Shown here: positions 36,348 through 48,380 of the stretch, piece by piece | Position numbering within the stretch: position 1 is the stretch's first letter | Layout of the letters: every line of letters starts with the position of its first letter | Assembly: GCA_006384855.1 (NCBI GenBank) | Contig: VCJN01000418.1 | Coordinates: forward strand, 124,001 to 188,000 | Reading direction: 5' to 3' | Length of the DNA stretch: 64,000 bases | From: Tetraselmis striata | Taxonomy: Eukaryota; Chlorophyta; Chlorodendrophyceae; Chlorodendrales; Chlorodendraceae | Program-made: the position numbers and the translations under genes | The notes under the pieces: generated by a model | Told to the model about the DNA's origin: nothing | What the model saw: only the letters and a program-made list of their open reading frames with translations | Database searches by the model: none

Positions 36348-39300
36348 TCACTTCGAGGTCTTGCTGCCCAGGAGGTTCACGTGAATCTGTTCTGCATCAT
36401 CCTCAGTGATCGAAGGCATGTTGGCAGGCTCAGTGGGAACGCCCTCAGCTGAAGAGCTACTGGCAAGGCGGCTGGGGCCAGCACTGGCCCGGCGCTTCTC
36501 CATTGCCACCTGTGCCTGCTTCTTCAGCTCTTCCTGCGCCGCAGGGCTCGAAGCCAGAAGGGCCTCCACCTGCCTCTGCAGGCAATCGCGATCGGTGGAG
36601 ATGTCATCAATACGGCGTTGCACATCCTCGTTGCCGCCCAGAAATCCAGGCTGGGCGAGTGGCGCGCCGGCACTGATGATTTCTTCCGCCTCGTTGAGAT
36701 CCACCTCGTGCTCGTACTCCCCAAAGCGGTCCACTAGCGCGTCCGCAACCTCATTCAGATCAGGAGTAACCTCACTCTTACCGCACAGGCCTTGCTTGGT
36801 GACGGTCACGGAAGCTGCGAGTTTGCCACTGCCTGCCTCCTCATCACCAGCAGTAGGGTCCAGGATGGTGTAGAAAAGGTTGGAAAGCGCCTCGGAGCTG
36901 ATGTGCTTGTTGCCAATGGGGATAGTTTTGACCTCGTCCTTCGCTTCATGCTCGTCAAGCAGCCTACGCTTCTGGTCAGCATCCTCATCCGCTGCCTTGC
37001 GCGCCTTGTAGACAGCCTTGAGCACATCGCGTGCCTCTTGATCGTTGACATATTGCTTGCCGCACAGGCGCATGGCAGTCCGGGCCTTGTCAACTGCGAT
37101 GCGCGTTATCTCCGCGGGAACGCCGATAGTGTCGCCGGTCCTGCTCTTCACCTCAGAGAAGGCGTCCACGATGATGGCAAGTAGGAAATTCAGCAGCACC
37201 AGGAAGACCAGGATCATGTAGGTCCAGAAATAGAGCGCGCCAACGCTCTGCATGATGCCTGGCAGCGCCCGCAGCTCCTCGTTGACCTCGATCTCACCCA
37301 GCACCAGCGCAAAGCATGTAGTGAGCGAGTTTGGCACACTGGAGAACGAGTCGATGTACTGCCCAAACAGCAGGTGCCCCATGAGCACATAGCTCAGAAA
37401 CACAGAGCCACTCATGACAAAGAAGTGACCCAGGTCCGAGCCAGCATACAGCAGCGAGCGGGTGACAATGCCCAGGCGCGGCTGGAAATCCATCGCCTTC
37501 AGCATGCGCACGACGTTGAGGATGATGACGACACCGGCGATGGCGAAGTACTGTGTGTAGCGGTTGAGCAGCGTCTTCAGGTTGTTCATGCGGGCTGCGA
37601 GCTCTTGCAGATCAGCGCCATTGTTGGCAAGCTCAAGGAAGTTGGCAGAGCTGTCGAGGTCAGCATACACATCATAGCGCTCCTCGATGGAGAAGTTGAC
37701 AGTGTCGCTGAAGGTGAAGGACCACCAGTTGATGGCATTTATGATCATGAGCAGTATGGTGATAAGGTCAAAGTAGAGCCAGCCATGGGTGAGCAGCCGC
37801 GCCCAACGGACCCCAGCACGCAGACGGCTCACCGCCCACAAGACGTTGCAGGCCAGTTGGACGAAGATGGCGACAAACACAACAATCTGGTTGGAAGGAG
37901 CAAGCCACAATGCAAATTCAGTGCCGGCAGTGAGTGCAACCTGGCGCCTATCCTGCGCTACGAGTGCAGTGGCACCCACATCTTCTTCATTCCATGCAGC
38001 CAGAAACAGGGTGCAAAGTAAACACACTGCTGGAGCGGGGCACACCTCCAGGACCAGACGCCAGTAGTCAGAGCTGGTTGACATCACATCGGTCCGCAGG
38101 GTGCCGATGCTGTGCGACACGTCAATCAGCCCAGCGGGGCTGAAGCCAAACTCCACCTGGATGTGTGAGTACACACGTAGCTCGCTGTTGTACGTGACCC
38201 ATTCGCTGGTCACCGCCTCCGTGGCGCTGTCCAGGTACAGACCCTGGATCACATAGGCCAGGTAGTCCTGGGCGCGCTGCTCGCTAAGGTTGATGTCGAA
38301 AAACACTGGAAACCCGTCTTTTTGGCCCTCCAGCCTGTGAAATGGGTCAGCAAGGGCATGATGCCTTAGCCGCTATCTCCATGACACACAGAAGTAAGCG
38401 GTGGCACAGCTTTGCAGTCAGCCCGGCAGGCATCAGTGAGCAGCCAGTACTCACGGCAGCGTCTTGAAGCCGTATGGCACATCGTTCACGTTGTAGAGCT
38501 CCGCGCAATACGGAGGCTCATTGGTGATCTCAATGCCCATGGTGGTGTTGGTCTCCACATCGAAAGTCGGCGCAGATGGCAGATCCGAGCAGTTGTAAAA
38601 GCTGCGGGCACGGCGATGGGACAGGCCGCAACTATTAGCACCCAGACAGGCATGTATCGTATCGCAGCCATGTTTGCATGGGCAGGTAGCAGCTTGGCAA
38701 GGGGACAACTTACATCTGCTTGTCTTGCATCGTGTCAAGGCCGGGCTGGTATAGCTCGGCACCACGATTGAACACTGGGTCAATGCCAAAGGGCGCGGTG
38801 GACGTGCCGCCAAAGCAGGTTGACTTTCGGCTGGGAAAGGGGTCATTGTCACACACCGTGCGGGCCCGCCTCGTGCTGTGCAGCAGCATGCCTGCCAGCA
38901 GCTTGTTTGACAGGCCAATGTCGCGGTCGCGTGGGCGCGTGCTAGGCACGGACTCGTAGTTTTGCACGGAGAAACGGACATTCCGCTGGCGTTCAGAGCA
39001 TATAGTGTTGGCCAGTAGAGCAGTCCGCTCGTTGATTTCTCTGCAAACATGGGGCACAGAATGTTGCTGAATGAGTATAATGGTGGACACCATCCAGTCG
39101 CACAAGCAGGCAATACTGGGTGGGTGGGACGCACTGCTGGAGGCGAACGCGGCCCAAGAGCTCAAGTGCCTGATCAAGGCGAAGTGCCCCGCGCATCTGC
39201 GCATCCTGGATGGATTGCAGCTGCGTTTCCGCAACCTGCTGTACCTCCTGCAGCGACTTCGCCTGTTGCTCGCTCAGCGCAGTCAGCTGATCAAGGCGCT

Positions 39301-42300
39301 CAAAGGTGCGCTCCGCCAGCTCCTGTGCGGCGTTCCGGCGGTCAATGACCGTCTGCAGTGTGCTCAGGATCTGGTCTTGCCTCGCAGTCAGCTGCACCTG
39401 CCCGCTGCTGATGAGATTCTGCAAGCCGCAACGCACAATGATTGTCAGAAAAAGCAAGGGGCAATGCAACAGGCAGTTGGAGGCAGAGTCTGCAAAGAAG
39501 CAAGGCGGCTGCAGCACGGCACTACCTGCAGGAGGCGGTCATTGTCGATTGACGCCCTTGCAGTTTCCTCTACGTACGTTGTCAGCGTTGACACCTGCGC
39601 CTCCAACCGCGCCACCAGCGACTGCGCGTCCTGGGCATTTCGAATGGCGGCGTCGATCTGGCCTGCCTGCTGCAGCCTGCGGCCTTGTTTGCCTGCACAG
39701 CAATCCCGGCGAGCATCTTAGTAGGGACGCAGTGACAGAAGTTGCCCCCACTTCCATGTAGAATTGACAAGACACAGGTTGCAAATACTGTCATACCTTT
39801 CTCCATGCTGTGCTCCATGCGGCTCATGGCCTCTGCGTAGACAGTCATCTCGTCCTCGGATACGGGTAGGGTGGTCTCAACTGCCTCACCGTGCATGATT
39901 ACCACATCAGCAGTGGGCCCACTAGGAGCGCCACCTGCATTGCCTCCATTGCCGGATTCCAAGGGCGGAAGGTTCTGGTCGATCTGCTGAATGCGCGAAT
40001 TCTCTGCCTCATCATTGCGCTCCACCTCGCAGACAGAGCACACACATGTCTCGTCGGTGCCGCATGATAGACGGTCGACACCGTCATGGCAGATGCACAG
40101 GCTCTGGCAGCGCATCTTCACGTCCTCCTCGATGCACCCTGTGAGCAGCAGAGCAGCAGATACGTCAAGATAGAAGTCCTGACGGCCGACAATGCTGTGT
40201 TAGAAGGGCAGCCTTGCATTGGCAGGCTGATCACTGGCGTGACAGCGCCACCAGAGCGCGCGTCCCCACCTGGACCAGGGCACAGGGTGTTGCTGCAGAC
40301 GCCGTCATACTGTCTGCCGCGGTTCTCAAGGTCGCAGGTGAGGTAGGCGTCACCACCGCCATTGAAGGTGGCGATGTTGTACTCTGGTAGGGGTGAAGGA
40401 GTCGGGCTCACCTGCCCAACAAACATACAGAGGCAACATTTTGAGTGCAACAGCGATGATGTGGAGTAAATAATGGCATTGCAGGGCTGCACTTCAGGTG
40501 ATATTTTAAACAAACTGCAAGAGGGTTTCAATTGGAGGGCTCACCGGTGGGGACCAGTTGCTCATTTCTTGTGCGCGTGCGTTTGCGAGCGCAGCCAGGT
40601 CGGCCAGGGAGTAACGAGTCATGGCGTCAAGCAGCTGAACCTCTGTCAAGCTTACGTTCTGCGCATTCGCGTAGGAGTTTGTGAGCACTTGGAGCGAGGC
40701 GGTGACGGGGTTGAGACTATCCAGGCCATTGCTTTCCATGATGACAGCCCACAGCTCTGGCTGCTGCTCCTGAGTTGCCATGCGCAGCTCGAGGAACTGT
40801 TGGACAAAGGAGTTGCTGCGGAGTGCCTGTGGAATAGCTTCCTCATCTGTTTGAACCAGGGTGTCGGAGGCTGTCTGCTGACGGGTGACGATGGTGTCAC
40901 GAGCGCGCGCATTACGCTGAAGCAGAGCTGCCCAGACACTTTCACTGGCTGCAGCGCAGCGACGCTGTTGCGCGGTGCCGTTGGCATTGACGAAGGCGGT
41001 CATTGGATTGTTGTCCACTGTCCACTGCTGGGGGCTGTACATGCTTGTGAGATCAGTGTTGAGCAGCAGATTGCTCATGCCATTGCAGTTCAGCTCGGCA
41101 TCTTGTAGGTCACCATTCAACCTGTCCAGCTCCTATGTCAACAAGGAAGCAGTCAGTGCCCGAGAAAGCTGAGCTCGTCCAACACAAGCTTGCTACTGCG
41201 TTTTCACCTCACCGGAAAGTGAACGTCTAGACTATGTCACTAATGCAGCCAAGCTGATTCCCACGAAAAGTATAGAGCATTTGACATTGGACGTAAAACA
41301 CCTACCGCGTTGGCCGTCTCATTCCGACGCTGAATCTCCTCTACACTGACGCGACGGGTGTTGTTTGCAACGCGGAGCTCTTCGAGTTTTGCTTCAAATA
41401 GTTCTCTCCAATATGTCTGCACAAACGCACGATTGTCCTGCTGCGCCAGGGACGAAGCATCCAACAGCTTCTGCTGCATCACAACACGCATGGCGCGCGC
41501 CATGGAGGCCGCCAGCTCCATCTGCGCATCAGCAAACAACATGTCAAGACGTGTTGGAATCGTTGGAAACGGTAGTCTATCTCAAGCTAATACTCTTCCA
41601 CATAGCATTCCGCATTACAACTCAACTCCACTTGCCACTAGGCCCCTTAATCTCAGCCATGAAACACAAGCACTGCAACAATATACATTGAGGGAGTTCC
41701 AGAGAAGACATCGTCTCACCTTGCGCATGACAGCTGCCAACTGGAGCTCGTTGCGGGAGCGGATAGCGCCAGAAACCTTCTCAAACATGTCGCCACGAAT
41801 AACAACCTGCCAGTCGCCATCTGGAATATCGTCCAGCAACTGCAAGGTGGTAGAAAAAGGGCACAGAGAGCAGTCAAAAACACCATGCTGACATATGGGC
41901 GATTTGTATTACAACCGTATAGAACGAAGAAACAGGCGTAAGAAGAGAAGCAGCAGAAGGATACACACCACTTGGTTGGAGCCAACTGTCTCTGGGAAAT
42001 CCTGGAACTCAAGGAAGTAGCAGTCCAGACCGTGTGGGGCACGGGAGCGGGGGCAGATGTTCCAGCTCGCCTGGCTCAGCAGCTCCTGTGATGAGAAGCA
42101 GCATGACAGCAGCGGCACTTGAGTTCCTCAGGTCGGACAGAACATCGAGTCAGACGGCTGAATAGGCAGGCCAGACTAGGGACGGGGTCTTACCGTGGAA
42201 AGGATACCAGGGTGTGTGAAGTTGGTGTAAAAGTCAAACTGCAGCTCCGTAACATTGCGCACGTCAACAAGGCGATTGCAATCGGCGCGGCAGCCAAAGC

Positions 42301-43835
42301 GGCCATACTCAGGAAACTCCCAAGGTTCAACACACACACCGTCTCCACACTCTGGGTCGACCCACACGCTCGAAACTTGCGCTGAAACCCACTCCTCGAT
42401 CTCGGCGGTGCTCTGTAGTGTATTTCCTGTGGTATAGAAGAAAATGACACTCTAAGCCAATAGGACGTCATGCCAATGCGCAAGGGATTGGCAGAGAAGT
42501 GAATTCAATGGAGTCAGAATGAAATTCAGAATCATTCATCAGTCAGACCAGGGGCACCCTGCGACGTACCGTCAGGCACCACCCCGCTGAGCGAAGTGTA
42601 TACCTCGTGGCCCAGACCGGATTGGCGCTGGAGGAAAAGCATGGCGAAATACATCACAAGAAACACCTGTTCCCCAAAGAATGCAATTGTGCTGTCAGTG
42701 CTAATGGGCATGCAACAGTTTGGAGAGGAGTGTGCGCATTTTGTGTGATACTTTGCATAGAACGGGGAAGGGCACAGGATGGTAAAAACTCGCACCAGGA
42801 ACCAGAAGAGCTCTGTGTAGCCCAGGCGACGATGTTGCGACACGCTCAACTTGTAGAAGCAGTGGTCCACGGCGTCACCGCCTCCCCGGCGAGCGAATGA
42901 GTCCTTGAACTTGCGCGCCGCGCCCAGGGAATTTCCGAAGTCATCCTTGATGGCCTCCCGCGCTGACTCGTTCGACATCGCCTTGCTCGGCGACCCGCCC
43001 AGTGGAGTCGCATACTGACCGAAACTGGGGTTGGCAGCCTGTGCAAGCGGTAGATGTTAGGTACCTCTGCTGCAATGGCTCTTGACAGCGGACAGGCGGC
43101 GCCTCTGTGCATTTACCGGTACAAGCGTATCCCCGGGCCGGCCCGCTCGCAAATTGGGATAGGTGGACAAATTGAGTGGAGAAATAGCGAGTAGCGGGGT
43201 GAGTGAATGAGTGGGGAATACCGGGGTGGGTGAGTGGGGAAGTAGCGAGAGAGCAGCGGGGGAGTAGTCGCTACCGGTGTAGGGCCTAGCAATTATGTCA
43301 CTGCCAACCGCTCATACCACTCGTAACGAACAAACTGCTGTCGTGCTGGCGCGAACAGAGCGGCCGTAGAGGTCCCCCCCCCCCCCCCCCCCCCCCCCCC
43401 CTGCCCCAATACCTGCCGCAGGCACCCTTCTCTCGCTGCAACGTAGCGACTAGGTGTGTGCGAATGTTGCCGTGAAGGTAAACAAGGTGGGCTTGTTCGC
43501 GCAACTTGCCCCGTCCCCACCCTTCCCCATCTTCAGTCTCCGCGGGTGGCAAGACTCCCCGTCGCCCCAGTACTTAGTCCTAAAACATTTGTTCGCAATC
43601 CAAGCCGTGACAGTTGGCGCGGAGTGAGTGTCGCGTCTTCGCCGCCGCCCACGCGCAACGATATTCGACTTGTGACTTGTGGAGAGGAGCATGACAGGAC
43701 GGATTGGGAACCAACCGAGCCCACAGACACATTGCTTGGGGCGCCTTGAAAGGAGGTGGCGGATCCCCTGTTGTCGGAGGGCTTGTTCACGAGCGGCTTG
43801 GGTGAAGCCGGCGTGCCGCTGCTTGAGTCCGCCAT
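36348..43835 (-). CDS. Polycystin-2-like (TRPP) cation channel, copy A, 15 exons, 1711 aa
   Basis: Exons: 43835-43716, 43038-42790, 42666-42570, 42426-42194, 42085-41969, 41839-41720, 41521-41306, 41132-40545, 40411-40270, 40138-39797, 39692-39526, 39418-39135, 39040-38714, 38601-38455 and 38334-36348. All introns are GT..AG, and the phases close to 1712 codons including the stop. After a cytoplasmic N-terminus (MADSSSGTPASPKP), TM1 spans the exon 2/3 join (ELFWFLVRVFLVMYFAMLFL). A loop of about 900 residues follows with a Cys-rich CGDGVCVEPWEFPEYGRFGC segment and coiled coils, then the polycystin domain in the last exon, TM2-TM6, pore FALVLGEIEVNEEL, S6 LNFLLAIIVDAFSEV and a coiled C-tail. 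The large loop recalls Chlamydomonas PKD2, a ciliary channel; orthology is inferred. An extra C28 run sits in intron 1. Confidence 0.9.
43374..43401 (+). repeat. Poly-C tract, 28 nt, in intron 1 of copy A
   Basis: The longest pure homopolymer in the window. It reads as G on the coding strand, the minority orientation. The corresponding intron of copy B has a G18 run at 53246-53263, but the flanks do not match. Confidence 0.9.
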
Positions 43836-44640
43836 CGCGCCAGACCGCCTTCACCTTAGCGTGAGGGAACCGGCGGCGCAAACGCAGATGACGAACGATC
43901 CCCCACCCGTCCCACCAACGGAACTGCTGAAGCGCCTTCGTCCAACCTAACCCAGACGATGATTTAGGTGGCGGTAGTAGGATGACGAAGAGTCAGTCCA
44001 CGCCGGCTGTGTCACGAGCCTCCCGAGTCACCGGGGCTCGGTAACGATGGTGACCGTACAGGTACCGAGCTGTTACTTTTGGGTTAACAGGGAGAGCGTC
44101 AAGAGAATGCACGGAAAGTTCTGGGGAAGGAAAAAGCCTACATTTAAGCAGAACTCACTACGAGCTGTCGTCGTCTTGCCCCTTGGATGTTGGCGACAGG
44201 GATAGCGTCTATTGTAGATAATGCACGGAAAGTATGGCGACTGCTGGGGAAGGAAAAAGCCTTGCTGCTCGTCGTCATCAGCATACCGCGCACGGGACTT
44301 TTATAGCGACAACGGTACCTGTACGGTACTATGAGATACCAGTAGCGACTTCCGATATCCGATATCGCCTTCTGCTGCTAGCTCATGTAAATATACCAGT
44401 AGCGACTACCCGTAGCGACCCAGCGACCATCTAAGGATTATAATTACATGGGCTAGCAGCTAAAGCGACTAAGGATTAGTACTCGTAGATATTGTCGGCG
44501 CACGCAAACGACAAGCTAGATACCTGTAGTCGCTACTATGGTGTACGACTGTACGAGTACAGGCATTTCTAACCGATTCATCGCGCGCGCGGGGGGCGCA
44601 TCATCGTACCGTGAACAACGTAATCCTTATTAGTCGTCAT
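43836..44640. other. Upstream region of polycystin copy A
   Basis: Presumed promoter of the minus-strand gene. It shows no similarity to the 5' flank of copy B. 44250-44560 is full of short palindromic GTAC/TAGTCGCTAC words (44399-44408, 44527-44536). No gene seen. Confidence 0.5.
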
Positions 44641-44766
44641 CCTTATGTTTTTTTTCGCCTCCGGACAGGACAGGACTGGTAACTGTGATACCCTTGCAGC
44701 GTCTCTACGACCGCCATTTTAGCAGCCATGAAATTACGGAAAGCACTGAGTAGGTCACGCTCCGTT
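44641..44766 (-). mobile_element. LINE 3'-tail fragment, part 1 of a split copy
   Basis: It matches the LINE 3' tail in reverse, with a T run at 44647-44655 as its poly-A. It stops at ...CTCCGTTAT where the recombinase element begins. The next portion of the same LINE resumes at 52424 in the same orientation. Confidence 0.75.
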
Positions 44767-45047
44767 ATGTTTAGAGCTGTGTTCTTGGGGTTTCGTTTTC
44801 CCCTCCCTGCACCTAGGGTATACGGGTGTCGACACCAGCTCCCCGCGATCTCTACGCCACGCCAGTGATCGACCACGCGGGCAGTCCTAGTGCTTCGGTA
44901 CTGAGAAACCGATGTACGGGACTATGCGTGCCGCCCGCGGCGGAAAAAGCGATCACCCCCGTACCCATCAATTCTTAAAAAACCATCATCGTCCGCTAGA
45001 CCGGACCACTCTCTAGTTTTGTGTTGGCTGCTTCCTGCCCGCACAGC
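44767..45047 (+). repeat. LTR-like direct repeat, left
   Basis: From GTTTAGAGC to CCCGCACA it aligns with 48107-48380 with moderate divergence (my rough estimate is 15%). Exactly shared words include TAGGGTATACGGGTGTCGAC and GCGTGCCGCCCGCGGCG. Confidence 0.85.
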
Positions 45048-45383
45048 ACTAATAACTCGCGTTTCGGACCGTGAAGAGTGCCCAGTCCCTCGGAAACGGC
45101 ACTAAACCTTCCACCCCCCGCTCTCGGTACTGTTGCTACACGACGAGCTCAAGCCGACGCTCTTCCGTTCTTTCTTCTCCACGGGGCTTCCTGGCCGACT
45201 TCCCCTTTGCTATGTCTGACAGCGGATCACCCACCGGCCCCAAGATGGTCGACGCGCCTGCAATAAGGCGGCGGCTGTCGAGGGCGTCGGGACGGCGGCT
45301 ACACTGCGCGAGACTCCGTCGAGGCGGCGCGTCGTGAGGCGGAAGACACAAGAATGAGGCAACTCATCCAAAAGTAGCTCTTT

Positions 45384-46091
45384 ATGTTCTCACCACTCAA
45401 GAGACTCCTATGCCGCCGGCTGCCGCCGGTGAAGAGGATGCCATTCCGGGCGGGAAAGAGTCTCGCGCCGGTGAAACTAAGAACCGGAACGACGTCCGTG
45501 CGCCCTTCGCCCCTTCGAGCGAACCACACTACCTTGATTGGATACACGGCCGTCCTTGTCACGGCTCTGCCCGATTTCGAGGACGGGATGCCTCCCAACA
45601 GTCAGCGACGTCCGTGGCTCTTCCCCATCGCCCTCGACCGTGTGCTCGAGTTCATGCTTGGTAACCCTCGTCGTCAGCCGACAGCGGATGAGTACTACCA
45701 TTATGCCACGTACTACGGGGCTTTCATCGCCGGCTCGGCTGTCGAGCTGCATAAGCTACTGGCGGCGGCATGCGTCAGCACCGACGGAATGACGCCGGCC
45801 TTCGGGCAGCGGCTCGAGGCCATCGTCCAGAGCATGGAAACCATCGGCGACGGCCATCGGTTCCGCCTGGCCTACCTTTGCAAGCACTGGGATGCGCAGA
45901 TGCACCACGGCGACACCTTCGCTCTCGACGTCGTACGAGAACACTACCTCCGCCCTGGCACTAAGAACTTGGGGTCGCCCATGTTCACCGAGCTGCTATT
46001 GGAGCTCTACAAGGACCACGTCTGCGACGACGCCATTATCGCGAGAGCCGTGAAACCCCCCGCATGTAAGCGCTTCGGCGGCGCCCTCTAA
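45384..46091 (+). CDS. Gag-like ORF of the recombinase element
   Basis: An open frame of 235 codons. The segment TADEYYHYATYYGAFIAGSA and the run HHGDTFALDVVREHYLRPGT look like real protein. Beyond the TAA the same frame continues as RNDRDRE, a TAG, then a Gly/Arg/Lys-rich stretch (GGGGGRKSFKTTRMG), so the ancestral protein probably had a basic tail now cut by stops. Upstream (45410-45600) another frame also reads plausibly, hinting at a frameshift near 45600. I call it Gag-like only from position in the element and the basic tail. No zinc knuckle is seen. Confidence 0.45.
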   Translation: MFSPLKRLLCRRLPPVKRMPFRAGKSLAPVKLRTGTTSVRPSPLRANHTTLIGYTAVLVTALPDFEDGMPPNSQRRPWLFPIALDRVLEFMLGNPRRQPTADEYYHYATYYGAFIAGSAVELHKLLAAACVSTDGMTPAFGQRLEAIVQSMETIGDGHRFRLAYLCKHWDAQMHHGDTFALDVVREHYLRPGTKNLGSPMFTELLLELYKDHVCDDAIIARAVKPPACKRFGGAL

Positions 46092-46599
46092 CGCAACGAC
46101 CGCGACCGGGAGTAGGGCGGCGGTGGCGGACGCAAAAGCTTCAAAACTACACGCATGGGGCGCGCGGCGGTGGCGCCACGAGCCACCTTTGCAAAGGGCG
46201 TCACCAATGACTTTGGTAAGGGGAGGGCGAAAGCTGATCCCCCCACGGTCGACAAGGCCGAATGATGGGGTGCTCCGCCGTGCCGACCCCATGCAGCTGC
46301 GTTTCGAGGGCACGCCTGTGGGCGCGCCATCCAAGCAACGCTGCTGCGCTGGAGTCGTCGCCATGAGCGGGACCCCCTCACCGTTGAACCTCATGCGCGA
46401 GCCGTCATCCTCCCCCTATCCTTTCCATACCCCCGCTTGCTTGGATCAACCCCTCCGGCCCTACTCCGTTCTTCCACATCGCAAGTCTACACTACCGACT
46501 CCCCCTCTCTGGCGCGCCCCCCATGTCGCCGAGGGTGGAGGCGTTCCACGTAAGGGGCGGGGTATGTAGCCCTGTCGCCGGGGAGCGCCCAAAATCGGC

Positions 46600-47554
46600 G
46601 AGGTTGCTTGGCGGAGGGGGCTGCCCGGAACGCCGCGTCGCGGTAGGCGATGAAGCGGCGGAGAAGGGCTGTCCCCGCGGACACGGCGGTGGCGGGGATT
46701 TGAAGTAGGGGCTTGAACTCGTCTCTACGTTTGCGATGTCCCCCCTTCTCGCGGTTGACGAAGATGGTGATGTTGTATAGGTGTCCACAGCCATATGTCG
46801 CGGAGTCGACATGAGGCGCTGGACTCACCACGGGAGTAAAACATAAATGTTGAGCATACCGCGGTGCCCTCGCGGAGAATGGTGCAGTAGCCGGGGGTGG
46901 CCATGGGAAGGGTAGCAAGCTCGTCGAGGATGTCGGTGGTGACGTCGCATGGAAGGCGGGCGCACCGCAGCTCCTCGCTAGTCTTGAGCTGACGGATTTG
47001 AAACGCGAGCTTCATATCGCCGATGTTTGGGCCGGTGGCCGGGGCGTCCTCCCGACCGGTGTGACGAAGGAAGGTGTTGATGGCCGAGAGGTAGTGTTGC
47101 ATAGTGCCGGCGCCGACGGTGCCGCGCTCCGCAATCCAGGCGAGGTAGCGGACGCAAGTAGACTCGGTGCGGCCTCATTCTTCGTCGATGCGCAAAACTC
47201 GGTGAAGAGGATAATCTTGCCTTCGTAGTTGGAGTAGCTACTGGCCGTGAGCGAGGTAGGTAGTTCGCAGGTCGAGCGCATTGGCGCCCAAATCGTGTCC
47301 GTGCCGTAGAGGGCCTCTATGCTGCCTCGCATGAGCTCGCTCCAGGGGGCCTTAGCTTCGGCGTCGGCGATGAAGTACCTGTAGGTACGTATGTGTCTTC
47401 GTAGTGCGGCCGACGCGCCGGAACGCTCCGTACGCTTCTTGTTTGAGGGTGGTGCTGCTCGCCGGGTACTAGCGACTACTATACACGCGGAGACATCGCG
47501 GAATCTCGTATCGAGAGCTACCGTGTGTACTATGTGCGCCATTAATTTAATCAT
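46600..47554 (-). pseudogene. Tyrosine recombinase of the DIRS-like element, frameshifted
   Basis: Three minus-strand frames join into one recombinase: SSYSNYEGKIILFTEFCAST (about 47250-47190) is the N-terminal SAM-like part; MQHYLSAINTFLRHTGREDA (from 47102) with GPNIGDMKLAFQIRQLKTSE continues the core-binding domain; YGCGHLYNITIFVNREKGGH and LLQIPATAVSAGTALLRRF (about 46800-46660) form the first half of the catalytic domain. Frameshifts lie near 47100 and 46810. I could not find the C-terminal H-x-x-R and Tyr motifs, so the gene is probably inactive. It converges on the Gag-like frame. Confidence 0.65.
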
Positions 47555-47783
47555 GGACGGCGAATACGGGTCATCATAGTACTGCCCCTACAATGGTCTC
47601 CAAATCCACGGGTACTGCGACGGGTACTATGATGACGTCAGGCCGCACGCGCACTCGCCGACAAAGGTTTACATACTGGTCACGTGCCATCATGTACTAC
47701 AGCTCAACGGCGGCCCGAACTCCGCGCTAGCAATAATTGCGGGAAAAGCAGGCTCAAGCGGGCCGTCGGCTGCATCAATCGAG

Positions 47784-47815
47784 CCCCCCCCCCCCCCCCC
47801 CCCCTCCCCCCCCCC
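47784..47815 (+). repeat. Poly-C tract (C21, T, C10)
   Basis: An interrupted C homopolymer inside the recombinase element, upstream of the recombinase frame. Confidence 0.9.
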
Positions 47816-48106
47816 GGAAGGGTTCGTGCAGACCTCGCACTCCTTACGTAAGGGCGCGGCGTGTGGCGCGAACGCAGCAGGCGTGCCCCTGGACAAATCC
47901 GCAATTCTGCGGTAATCAACGACTACATCGACCCGACAACGCTTCCTACCCGCGCCGCCGCGCTTCTCTTCGGCTGGCCCGTCTCCCCTGTGGTCCTTCG
48001 TCGCAACCTTATGCAGAGCCCTCGCTCCGTCGGACACCGCCCCGCCCCCTCCGCAGTCATGAAGACGACCGAGGTGGCTAATCTTCCCTGCCTTTCTCCC
48101 TTTGAA

Positions 48107-48380
48107 TTGTTTAGAGCTTTGTTCTTGGGGTTTCCTTTTTCCATCCTAGGCACCTAGGGTATACGGGTGTCGACACCAGCTGCCCGCGATCTTTGCACCA
48201 CGCGCGAGTGATGGACCACGGGCAGTCCCGGTGCTTCAACACCGTGATTTACGGCACTTTGCGTGCCGCCCGCGGCGAAAATATCGGTCACTCCCGTACC
48301 CATCAAATCTAATAAAACCACCATCGTCCGCTAGACTGGACCACTTTGTTAGTTTTGTGCTCGCCTCCTGCCCGCACAAC
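48107..48380 (+). repeat. LTR-like direct repeat, right
   Basis: Partner of 44767-45047. DNA after 48380 no longer matches the left copy. Confidence 0.85.

Larger units (their letters stand above)
35670..43835 (-). repeat. Inverted duplication, left arm (about 8.2 kb)
   Basis: Reverse-complement homology to 52972-60960 runs from the start codon of the polycystin gene through all 15 exons and introns into about 680 bp of downstream DNA, including the shared GCCGCTACTAGAAC block near 35785 and 60825. The homology ends abruptly at the ATG on the inner side and near 35670 on the outer side. Confidence 0.9.
44767..48380. mobile_element. Kangaroo/DIRS-like tyrosine-recombinase element without RT
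   Basis: About 3.6 kb bounded by direct repeats (44767-45047 and 48107-48380). It contains a plus-strand Gag-like frame and an opposing minus-strand tyrosine recombinase, with no reverse transcriptase between them. Opposite orientation of the recombinase is known, as I recall, from the Volvox element kangaroo. The lack of RT suggests an internally deleted, non-autonomous derivative. The true right border is uncertain. Confidence 0.6.

Noticed and set aside
37374-38021. Plus-strand open frames of about 215-250 aa opposite the polycystin last exons (also 58590-59342 minus)
   Set aside because: They are exact antisense shadows of the well-supported channel exons, and their composition follows the sense codons.
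44767-48380. Conventional LTR retrotransposon
   Set aside because: Direct repeats are present, but there is no RT, RNase H or DDE integrase; the recognisable enzyme is a tyrosine recombinase on the opposite strand.
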